Shown: in pieces, positions 46,508 through 56,011 of the stretch | How positions within the stretch are numbered: position 1 is the first letter of the stretch | Layout: each line of letters opens with the position of its first letter | Assembly (NCBI RefSeq): GCF_003573695.1 | Contig: NC_039358.1 | Coordinates: 156,788,920 to 156,852,919 of the forward strand | From: Papaver somniferum | Taxonomy: Eukaryota > Streptophyta > Magnoliopsida > Ranunculales > Papaveraceae | Direction: 5' to 3' | Length of the DNA: 64,000 nucleotides | The notes under the pieces: generated by a model | The model's input: only the letters and a program-made list of their open reading frames with translations | Told to the model about the DNA's origin: nothing | The model's database searches: none | Position numbers and translations under genes: made by a program

Positions 46508-48950
46508 TGATGAGTGCTAAAAAGTGCATATTTCTATATATTTTTCTTGGCATTTAACTCATCTTTTGTGCATTAATTCTACATTTTATCCCATATTCTG
46601 TATTTTCATTGTTTTCAAGAATAAATATTATTCTTAATTAATTTTGCATTTTTAGGTAATAAATAAAGTTTGGATGAATAGCAGAGCGGAAAAGAGCAGA
46701 AAAGTAGTGAAAAGCCGGGAGGAATTACACAAGGAAGCCGCGAAGAATGTTGTGCACAAGACCAAAAGGCTAGAAGTGGGCTTGAAGAAGAAGAATTGTC
46801 CTTAAAGAAGATATGGGCTTGGCATACCCAAGGCCCAAAACCCTTACTCAAACACATTTCCACTATCCAAGCCCGTCTCGTATTTCAGCCGTCAGATCGA
46901 AGCATTTCAGCATCCTACGGTCGCTCCATCATCGCACATCAAACTCCGAAGCCCCCGCTTTACATCGCAACGCCCATCTCCATCTTGGGTCGTCCGTTTT
47001 GCTACATCCCTTCATCCGACGGTCGCTCCACGCTTACCTCCGTATCGCCGTTGGATCCACCTACCATCTTCCCATCCATCGCTCCTTGTCGCAGATCATC
47101 AAACTCCGCTGCACCTGCTTCACACCCTAGCAACCGAACACCTACACCCCAAACAAACAGACCCTAATCCCATTTCCATCGAGTTCTTCCCCTTCTTCCC
47201 AAAAATTTGCAGAGCTCTGCAACTCTATCACCACCATCTCTTCCATCTCCACCTCGAACACCACCACTACCACCTTCCCCCGACAAACTCAGGAGTCAAT
47301 CACCACCCTTGTCTCTCCCTTTCTCGTCTGTAGCATCGAGTCCTGATGCTGCAAACTCGACAGTGAGAGAAGCTAGGGTTCACAGAAGTCTAGGGCTAGG
47401 CCAACAGCGCAACAAGAGCTAGAGGAGGAGCAGTAGAACATCAACAGGGCATGGGTCGAGCAGAATTCACACATGGGTATGTCGAATTTGATTTTCCCCC
47501 AAAAGTTAGGGTTTACAAATTTAGGGTTTTGTGAAATTAGGGATTTGGTTGTAAACTATAAATAAGAAGTGATGTAGGATGTTAAAGGGTGTTCTTGGTT
47601 AGCCGAGATACCCCCAAATTTGGGTTAATCACTGTTTAATTTTAGTTTTAATTTTCAATTTAATATTTAGGGTTCTTCAATTTCTGTTCATGTTTGTTCT
47701 TTGCTGATTTCACTGTTAATTTTTAGGGTTCTTCTTTTGCAATTTTCATTCACTGTTTAGTAGTTTAAATGATCATTTTTAGTTCCATTGTAGTGTTAAT
47801 TATGTTCTGAGTTCACTGCTGAGGCTCAGATGAAACCTTTGTGCACTAATGAATGATGAATTGCTAGGAAGGCCTGTTTTGCTTGAGTAATGGGAAGTAG
47901 TTGGTGCTCTGATATGCCTGAGGGGGCAAATCAGTGAGCAAGCTGATTCTCTTCCCATTCTAGTTGGATGCTTAAGTTTTTAAATCTAGAATTGCATTGT
48001 TTAGCTAGGACACAAGGTGGATTCTAAGCCTTAGCTTAGCCACAGCTGCAAACTCCTCCCTGCCCTTGGCTAACAGCCTTGGTTTATTTGGCTTTGTTTC
48101 CTGTTAACTGCCACTGTTACCTTTGCTTCACTGTCACATTTACTTCACTGCCTTGGTCTTTCTCTTTGCTTCATTTCCATTGCCATCCTCACTGCCATTT
48201 TCACCATTTCCTTTGCTTTTCTTCACTATCACTCTCTACTGCCACTGTCACCTGTTTTGTGTTTTGTATTTGTATCTGTTTTCTTGTGTTTATTGTTTTA
48301 TCATCCATTGTCTCATTATTTCACTACCATCTTCATTGTCATTGTAAATGCCATCCTTGGCCCTGTGTGATTTAGTGCCCTGTCTGCCTAGAGCCTGCTT
48401 TACCTTGTCTGCCTGCACAGCTCCTGCTCTCCCTTTCCCTGCTGAGCACCTGCCCTTTGCACTGCTGCTGCTACTACTTGTTGTTGCTGTTGCTGCTGCT
48501 GTGCACTGCTTCTGCTGCTGCTGTGCACTGCTTCTGCTACTGCTGAAGCCCAGATTCGTTACAAAAGCCCACTGTGGACTTAATCAAAGCCCAAGTGAAA
48601 AGCTAAAGCCCAATTCACAGTCACTGTTAGCCCAAGGCCCAGTGCAATTCAAAAACCCAAGCCCAGTTCACAATTGAACTGTTAAGCCCAAGTTCACAGT
48701 TCATTCCAAAATCATTCAAAGGCCCAAGGCCTAAAGCACTTCATCATTACAAACAAACCCACTAAGCCATAAGCACAATTAGAAGCCCAATAGCAATTTA
48801 GAGCCCAAATAGCTAGAAACTCCAAACACCCCCAGTCTCTGTGGATCGACCCGTACTTGCACGAGCTACAACTGACGACCGTGCACTTGCGGTATTACTG
48901 TAGGCCCGTTTCATTTCGCTTCAATTTTATACGCTTTCCCGGGTCCACCA
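46508..48950 (+). repeat. Element G 5' LTR
   Basis: It starts TGATGAGTGCTAAAAAG and ends CGGGTCCACCA. It includes a TATA-like CTATAAATA (47556-47564), several TTAGGGTTT words just upstream, a CTG/GCTGCT-rich stretch (48440-48545) and about ten GCCCA words (48546-48810). ORFs inside are shared by both LTR copies and have no recognised domain. Confidence 0.93.
47557..47564 (+). promoter_or_regulatory. Possible TATA box in the G LTR
   Basis: TATAAATA lies downstream of a run of TTAGGG words and upstream of a long transcribed-looking region. An alternative TATATATTT lies near the LTR start (about 46535). Confidence 0.4.
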
Positions 48951-48956
48951 AGTTTT

Positions 48957-48974
48957 TGGCGCCGCTGCCGGGGA
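48957..48974 (+). promoter_or_regulatory. Element G primer-binding site
   Basis: TGGCGCCGCTGCCGGGGA begins six bases after the LTR and is the Athila-type site. Confidence 0.85.
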
Positions 48975-49836
48975 TTGGTGCTGTGTTTTTCTTGTAGTTT
49001 TATTAGCTATTTTTGCATTTCACTGCATAGCATTTGCATCTGCATCTGCTTCACTTCATTTGCTGTTGGACCTGCTGTTCTGAACCTGTTTTTCCTCTGC
49101 TGGGACGCCACCAAGGAAAAGAACCAAAGCCCAACTGGGTTTTTGCAACAATATCAGAGCAGCTGGGCTGTGCTTAAAAGGTAACCCATTTAAGAGAACC
49201 CGAATTGTGGGCTTCCAATTTTTAATTGTGGGCTTGTAATATTAAAGCCAATTTTTGGGCTTTTTATTTTCTGTTGGGTTTGTAATTAATTTCTGTGGGC
49301 TTGTTTGTTTAATTTGTGGGCTTGTATTTAATTTTTGTGAGCTTGTTTAATTTGGACTGGTATTTTGTATTCTGGGTTTTTAAACCCAGCTGAGCTTGTA
49401 ACCGATCACGCTAGGTTAACTCGTTAGTGGGCCGAGTACCCAAATTCTAGGCCGAGATTTTGGACTCAGTTTCACCAAACGTTTTCAAACCAGCTGAGCC
49501 AAAGCAAACACAAGACCAACAGTGGGCTTGCTCCCAACACTAAAACCAAAATTTTTGCTCCCAATTAAAAACCAAACTTTCTACCTCTTTAGAACCAAAT
49601 TTGCTCCCATCAAAACCAAAAGCTCCCAAATGGGCTTTGTCTTCAAAGTCTAAAACCAAAGTTTTCAAAACCCAATAAACCAAAGGTTTTCTTTTCCCAT
49701 TAGGTCCAAAAAAACCCATTAAAAACCAAATTTCTTTTTCAAACCCGACAAAACCAAATGTTACCCACCAAAACCAAATTTTTCCCAAAAATCCAAACCC
49801 TTTAAAACCAAATAGTGGGCTTTGTGTCTTTACAAT
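48975..49836 (+). other. Element G 5' leader with GGGCTT and AAAACCAAA word arrays
   Basis: No ORF is expected here. From 49200 to 49345, and again at 49522, 49629 and 49816, GGGCTT words recur. From 49540 to 49810 AAAACCAAA-like words recur about ten times. The GGGCTT words are the complement of the AAGCCC words in U5 across the primer-binding site. Confidence 0.6.
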
Positions 49837-51446
49837 ATGGGCCAACCTAGTGCTCTCCATGAATACATGTATCCCACAATAAAAATTCCATTATCATGTA
49901 TTGTCTTACCTCAAACCAATAACCCTTTTAAAATAAATGCAAGCATGATACAAATACTTCCTTTATTTCGAGGGTTCGATTCTGAGAACCCCTATACTCA
50001 TGTAAGAGAGTTTGAACAAATTTGTCGGACTATGCAACCTGATCATATGTCCGAAGACTCTCTGAAATTGCGTTTGTTTACATTTTCTCTAAAGGAAAGG
50101 GCCAAAACATGGTTTTACGGTTTGAGACCACAATCAATCAACACTTGGGACCAACTCGCAGATCTATTTTTCAAAAAATTCTTTCCACATCATAGGACCA
50201 TCGCTATTCGTAAAAGTATCAATTGTTTTGTCCAATTGGATGAGGAAACTGTTTTTGACTATTTTGAACGTTTTAATGATTTGTTGAGCGAATGTCCACA
50301 CCATGGATTTGAGAAGTGGAGACTTGTCGCTATCCTCTATGAGGGACTAGACTTTAAATCTCGAGCCATGGTTGAGTGTATGTGTAATGATGAATTTCTT
50401 GATAAAACTGTGGATGATGCATGGAAATTTTTAGCTGAGATTGCAGAGAAAACCCGTCACTGGGAGTCCATTAGGGAAACTGAGACACTGTCACATGATA
50501 TTGGTGGTAATGAATTGAACTTTGGAAATAGCATGTCTAGTCCTTCTCATGTGTATGATATTGAATATGAACCTAATCTAGAGGAACATGAGTTGACTAA
50601 TGACACCACAACTGCTAATAGGGACAAGTATGCATATTACTATGATGATGATGATGATGATGTTATGTTAGAAGAACATGTCTATGCTGAAAATGTTATG
50701 GAACCTTTGGGTTCAAATACATTAGGCTTCTCTGCCTCGACCTTCATGAATGATGTTTCTTCTAGTATTCCATATACATGTGATGTTGATACTGATTTTG
50801 AGCATGTGCATCTGTCCTATGAAGATGACTTAGGTAATATAGAATCTTCTGTTGACACTAATATGCATGAAAATATAATTGTTGTGTCTGATTCTCTACC
50901 TGGGTCACGTTGTGATGTTTCCACTGATTTGCCGATGCATGAGAATAATTCTTCTGATGATGTTGATGATTCTGATTTGTGTGAGCATGGTAAGCATGTT
51001 GTGACACGTGTAGAAGACTTAGGAGATGTTGATGTGATTAGTAATGATGTGCCTATCGTCCTACATAAGTCACAATCTGATGGCCTTCCACCCAACCTAG
51101 ATTTGGTTTGTACCCATATTGTCAAACCGACTTTTCTGAGAGTCCCTAATCTAGGATTGGAACTGTGTGCTTCCCAAGTCCTCTTGGACTATTTTGCTCT
51201 AAGTATAATATCTTTGAGGAGCCACAGTTGGAATTAGCATGTTTGCCTGTCCCTAGCACAGTTCATTTCGAGCTAGACCTTGTGCATGATGAACCCCCAA
51301 AACTGCGAGATTTTGTTTCCAAAATTTTATCCGTTGAAAATCCAGGTTTGGGGGTAGCTCATTTTGTTTCACAGCTTCACTTGCATGCCTACATATTATT
51401 ATTGTGTGAAGCTGTTGAAACCTCTACACTTTGTCTTTTGGGTTGA
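49837..51446 (+). pseudogene. Element G gag with long acidic extension, one frameshift
   Basis: ATG 49837 opens 466 codons to a stop at 51235-51237. Residues about 73-160 are the retrotransposon Gag domain (FSLKERAKTWF, KKFFPHHRT, FERFNDLLSECPHHGF), close in style to D's Gag. From about residue 215 the protein becomes acidic and Ser-rich with an Asp run (residues 270-275) and has no zinc knuckle, protease or RT. Near 51200 a one-base loss appears to shift the frame. The other frame continues sensibly (EEPQLELACLPVPS and onward) to 51446. The extension occupies the place of pol; its role is unknown. The start is the first ATG in frame; no start upstream looks better. Confidence 0.75.
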
Positions 51447-51703
51447 TCCTCAACTCTTTAGATTGTTAGTGTATGGTGAATTTTTGTATATAATCCAGTA
51501 GATAAATTTCTTAAAAACCTTTTTGTTCCTTTTGTATATATTTTGCTAATCCAATATGATCTCGGCTGACATATGTTGGATTCTTGCCTTGAATAACGGA
51601 GTTCTAATATTGCTTTCGCCGAAATCGGGTATTCTCTTTCCTTTTTCTCTACTCAACATGATCCTCTTCATATGTTGTATTATAATTTTGTTCATATTTT
51701 GAA
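51447..51703 (+). other. Element G short spacer after gag
   Basis: Non-coding AT-rich sequence. I see nothing else in it. Confidence 0.5.
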
Positions 51704-51740
51704 ACATTGAGGACAATGTTTAGTTTAGGTTTGGGGGTGA
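51704..51740 (+). promoter_or_regulatory. Internal AGGA-loop hairpin with PPT-like tract (G)
   Basis: The perfect arms ACATTG and CAATGT flank AGGA (51704-51719), followed by TTTAGGTTTGGGGGTG. This is the internal counterpart of the copy at 52858-52897. Confidence 0.8.
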
Positions 51741-51789
51741 AAAGTAGATACTTTGATAATATGCCATAATTGAAAACAAAACTCCTCTT

Positions 51790-51862
51790 TTTGAAAAAAT
51801 TGAAAAAACAAAAAAAAAAATGAAAAAAAAAAATTAAAAAAAAATTGAAAAAAAAAAAAAAC
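51790..51862 (+). repeat. A-rich tract in G
   Basis: Runs of 5-13 A are separated by TTG or TG. It is similar to the minus-strand tract at 9499-9549 in D, which likewise follows the internal hairpin module. Confidence 0.6.
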
Positions 51863-52709
51863 ATAAAAATGGAGCTCATTTACCTTGAAATGTTGACTCT
51901 TGTGCAAATATGTAATTATTAGGAGTCTTAGTCTAGATATTTAGGCACCCTGATTCTAGCACAATTCACATAGTGATAAGAAATTTGCACGCGCACGATC
52001 TACCAATACATGTATGGCCTCGATCTTCAAGGTGTTTGATAGGAAGTCACGATTGCCAATCACTTTAGAATACTGAACGAAACTTGACTAACTTGTTCTT
52101 TGGTTGGTTGGGATAGAAGGTGGAGGTTACATTAAGAAAGACAACCATCGAATTTAACTGGGTGCATCAAAAAGGGCTACCTCTTGCAAAGTGTCATGTA
52201 ATTTTTTTTTCTTTTTGTTATGTATCAAAAGAGCTACCATATGTAAAAATCAATTTCAAGTTCTTGTGCAAAAAAAAAAAAAAGTATTTATCAATTCCAT
52301 CATCTCTTGTTCCAAAAATAAAAGAGTAGTCAATGTAAATAAGAGTCATGTAAAGAGTCTTTTGTTTTTTCATTGTAATAAGCAAGGAGGGTGTATGCCA
52401 TTGATGTACAACGCGAGTAATTGTGAAATACCTCCTACTCATTCACAATTCTCGTAAAGTCCGGACAGCTAGCTAGATTTCGACCTTGGTTCTTAGCCTG
52501 AGAAACTATCTCTTGGTGATTAGTAGTCATAACATCCGATCTTTCTTTACACATGTGTAGATACACTTTACACTCTTATCACATGTCCTTATTTGTTATC
52601 AGTGCTAAGATTGTGCCTTCGATAGCTAGATTGGCATCTCCATTTTGCTGTGAGCTTAACTGACTTGCACATGTCACATTTGATGGAATCTGAGCTTATA
52701 TTTTGACCT
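51863..52709 (+). other. Element G non-coding 3' region
   Basis: No credible ORF. Contains A- and T-runs (52200-52290) and no recognised foreign insertion. Confidence 0.5.
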
Positions 52710-52812
52710 AGAACTTTGTAGGTACGTTCTAAGCAAACCTTCACGAGACTTCAACTCGTCCACTAGGGACACTTAGTGGTTTAAAAGGCTTAGTGCATAC
52801 GCTAAATGCATT
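52710..52812 (+). promoter_or_regulatory. Conserved hairpin block upstream of the G 3' LTR
   Basis: TCACGAGACTTCAACTCGTC is followed by CACTAGGGACACTTAGTGG and GGCTTAGTGCAT. The arms ACGAG / CTCGT and CCACTA / TAGTGG can pair. The block matches E (61263-61360) closely and its first half matches D (8918-8964). Confidence 0.65.
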
Positions 52813-52857
52813 CGAGAGACCAGCGACAGTGGTATAGGTAGGATTTCCTTAGTTTTG

Positions 52858-52897
52858 TTTTACTTGAGGACAAGTAAAATTCAGGTTTGGGGGTATT
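52858..52897 (+). promoter_or_regulatory. Element G 3' polypurine tract with perfect AGGA-loop hairpin
   Basis: Nine-base perfect arms TTTTACTTG and CAAGTAAAA flank AGGA (52858-52879). TTCAGGTTTGGGGGTATT follows and touches the LTR. Confidence 0.82.
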
Positions 52898-55340
52898 TGA
52901 TGAGTGCTAAAAAGTGCATATTTCTATATATTTTTCTTGGCATTTAACTCATCTTTTGTGCATTAATTCTACATTTTATCCCATATTCTGTATTTTCATT
53001 GTTTTCAAGAATAAATATTTTTCTTAATTAATTTTGCATTTTTAGGTAATAAATAAAGTTTGGATGAATAGCAGAGCGGAAAAGAGCAGAAAAGTAGTGA
53101 AAATCCGGGAGGAATTACACAAGGAAGCCGCGAAGAATGTTGTGCACAAGACCAAAAGGCTAGAAGTGGGCTTGAAGAAGAAGAATTGTCCTTAAAGAAG
53201 ATATGGGCTTGGCATACCCAAGGCCCAAAACCCTTACTCAAACACATTTCCACTATCCAAGCCCGTCTCGTATTTCAGCCGTCAGATCGAAGCATTTCAG
53301 CATCCTACGGTCGCTCCATCATCGCACATCAAACTCCGAAGCCCCCGCTTTACATCGCAACGCCCATCTCCATCTTGGGTCGTCCGTTTTGCTACATCCC
53401 TTCATCCGACGGTCGCTCCACGCTTACCTCCGTATCGCCGTTGGATCCACCTACCATCTTCCCATCCATCGCTCCTTGTCGCAGATCATCAAACTCCGCT
53501 GCACCTGCTTCACACCCTAGCAATCGAACACCTACACCCCAAACAAACAGACCCTAATCCCATTTCCATCGAGTTCTTCCCCTTCTTCCCAAAAATTTGC
53601 AGAGCTCTGCAACTCCATCACCACCATCTCTTCCATCTCCACCTCGAACACCACCACTACCACCTTCCCCCGACAAACTCAGGAGTCAATCACCACCCTT
53701 GTCTCTCCCTTTCTCGTCTGTAGCATCGAGTCCTGATGCTGCAAACTCGACAGTGAGAGAAGCTAGGGTTCACAGAAGTCTAGGGCTAGGCCAACAGCGC
53801 AACAAGAGCTAGAGGAGGAGCAGTAGAACATCAACAGGGCATGGGTCGAGCAGAATTCACACATGGGTATGTCGAATTTGATTTTTCCCCAAAAGTTAGG
53901 GTTTACAAATTTAGGGTTTTGTGAAATTAGGGATTTGGTTGTAAACTATAAATAAGAAGTGATGTAGGATGTTAAAGGGTGTTCTTGGTTAGCCGAGATA
54001 CCCCCAAATTTGGGTTAATCACTGTTTAATTTTAGTTTTAATTTTCAATTTAATATTTAGGGTTCTTCAATTTCTGTTCATGTTTGTTCTTTGCTGATTT
54101 CACTGTTAATTTTTAGGGTTCTTCTTTTGCAATTTTCATTCACTGTTTAGTAGTTTAAATGATCATTTTTAGTTCCATTGTAGTGTTAATTATGTTCTGA
54201 GTTCACTGCTAAGGCTCAGATGAAACCTTTGTGCACTAATGAATGATGAATTGCTAGGAAGGCCTGTTTTGCTTGAGTAATGGGAAGTAGTTGGTGCTCT
54301 GATATGCCTGAGGGGGCAAATCAGTGAGCAAGCTGATTCTCTTCCCATTCTAGTTGGATGCTTAAGTTTTTAAATCTAGAATTGCATTGTTTAGCTAGGA
54401 CACAAGGTGGATTCTAAGCCTTAGCTTAGCCACAGCTGCAAACTCCTCCCTGCCCTTGGCTAACAGCCTTGGTTTATTTGGCTTTGTTTCCTGTTAACTG
54501 CCACTGTTACCTTTGCTTCACTGTCACATTTACTTCACTGCCTTGGTCTTTCTCTTTGCTTCATTTCCATTGCCATCCTCACTGCCATTTTCACCATTTC
54601 CTTTGCTTTTCTTCACTATCACTCTCTACTGCCACTGTCACCTGTTTTGTGTTTTGTATTTGTATCTGTTTTCTTGTGTTTATTGTTTTATCATCCATTG
54701 TCTCATTATTTCACTACCATCTTCATTGTCATTGTAAATGCCATCCTTGGCCCTGTGTGATTTAGTGCCCTGTCTGCCTAGAGCCTGCTTTACCTTGTCT
54801 GCCTGCACAACTCCTGCTCTCCCTTTCCCTGCTGAGCACCTGCCCTTTGCACTGCTGCTGCTACTACTTGTTGTTGCTGTTGCTGCTGCTGTGCACTGCT
54901 TCTGCTGCTGCTGTGCACTGCTTCTGCTACTGCTGAAGCCCAGATTCGTTACAAAAGCCCACTGTGGACTTAATCAAAGCCCAAGTGAAAAGCTAAAGCC
55001 CAATTCACAGTCATTGTTAGCCCAAGGCCCAGTGCAATTCAAAAACCCAAGCCCAGTTCACAATTGTACTGTTAAGCCCAAGTTCACAGTTCATTCCAAA
55101 ATCATTCAAAGGCCCAAGGCCTAAAGCACTTCATCATTACAAACAAACCCACTAAGCCATAAGCACAATTAGAAGCCCAATAGCAATTTAGAGCCCAAAT
55201 AGCTAGAAACTCCAAACACCCCCAGTCTCTGTGGATCGACCCGTACTTGCACGAGCTACAACTGACGACCGTGCACTTGCGGTATTACTGTAGGCCCGTT
55301 TTATTTCGCTTCAATTTTATACGCTTTCCCGGGTCCACCA
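52898..55340 (+). repeat. Element G 3' LTR
   Basis: 2443 bases with 10 substitutions relative to the 5' LTR. It ends at the target duplication GCGGT (55341-55345). Confidence 0.93.
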
Positions 55341-55345
55341 GCGGT

Positions 55346-55891
55346 TCTCTTAGCAGCTTCTGATGCAATATGGGAATTGATATTTTCCAGGAAGGACGCA
55401 CATAATGAAATCATCTTTTCATTGCGAGGACTCTGATGTGAACGTGATAAATCCCACGAGTCTTCTTTTTGAGTTTGAGAAAACATCTCCCGATCTTTAT
55501 GAGCAGACACGTTAGGTTGGTGGATGCCTTTCTATTCGACATGACCATAGGCTTCATCTTCCTCACCAGGAATAGGAATATGAATCTTGGAAGAAGGACT
55601 ACTACCATCAGTATTGATCCAAAATGAATTGTTGGTGCCGTTTCCTTCAGAATGAATGCGCGTTGGTTCCTTTGATAGTTGATCCGTGAGGACTTTCAAA
55701 AGCGCAAATACTCCGTCATGCGTTTTGACAATAACAACTTGATTCATGACAATATCATTCAGCATTTTCATCAAATCATGAATAGTTGTTAAATATTGAG
55801 ACTCCATAGCCTCGACGAGGGTTTTGAATGAAAGAACAGATTCAGGAATAACATGTGAAGTATTGTCAGTGCTGGGAGAAGTAAATTGCAA
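55346..55891 (-). pseudogene. Element F gag, N-terminal part
   Basis: The minus-strand frame from about 55891 runs to the G insertion, with one TAG at 55532-55534 (after AYGHVE). It is rich in Ser, Thr, Asp and Glu, with a helical middle (LTTIHDLMKMLNDIV) and later KMISLCASFLENINSHI. It continues in frame at 46502. No standard Gag domain is recognisable in this piece; the assignment rests on position and on the C-terminal motif. The first codon is not ATG, so the true start is uncertain. Confidence 0.55.
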
Positions 55892-55990
55892 TTGAGGGTT
55901 TCTGAACCATTCCTAAGATCAACCATATTGAGAAATTTAGGAAATTGAAAACGAGATAGGGGAAATGATTTTTTGCAACCGAGAGACCAA

Positions 55991-56009
55991 TCACCCACTG
56001 TGGTCGCCA
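55991..56009 (-). promoter_or_regulatory. Element F primer-binding site
   Basis: The minus strand reads TGGCGACCACAGTGGGTGA two bases after the LTR. TGGCGAC-type sites are typical of Tat/Ogre-lineage elements. Confidence 0.7.
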
Positions 56010-56011
56010 GT

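Larger units (their letters stand above)
46508..55340 (+). mobile_element. Element G: young gag-only gypsy-type element
   Basis: Two 2443-base LTRs (46508-48950, 52898-55340) differ at only 10 positions, with no indels, by direct comparison. The primer-binding site (TGGCGCCGCTGCCGGGGA) and 3' polypurine tract are intact, and the target duplication GCGGT is perfect. The 3.9-kb interior encodes a Gag-like protein with a long acidic extension and nothing of pol. It must have been moved by proteins of another element, most plausibly an Athila relative, given the matching primer-site type and Gag similarity to D. Confidence 0.93.

Noticed and set aside
46796..47422. ORFs of 123, 105 and 71 codons in G's LTR, repeated at 53186-53812
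   Set aside because: They lie in both LTR copies and are identical only because the LTRs are young. Composition is Pro/Ser-rich and low in complexity, with no domain.
48079..48677. Leu/Cys-rich ORFs in the G LTR that look like membrane proteins
   Set aside because: They arise from CTG, TGC and CTT-rich low-complexity DNA and recur at 54469-55124 in the other LTR.
49540..49860. 106-codon minus-strand ORF rich in Phe, Gly and Trp
   Set aside because: It is the antisense of an AAAACCAAA word array in G's leader.
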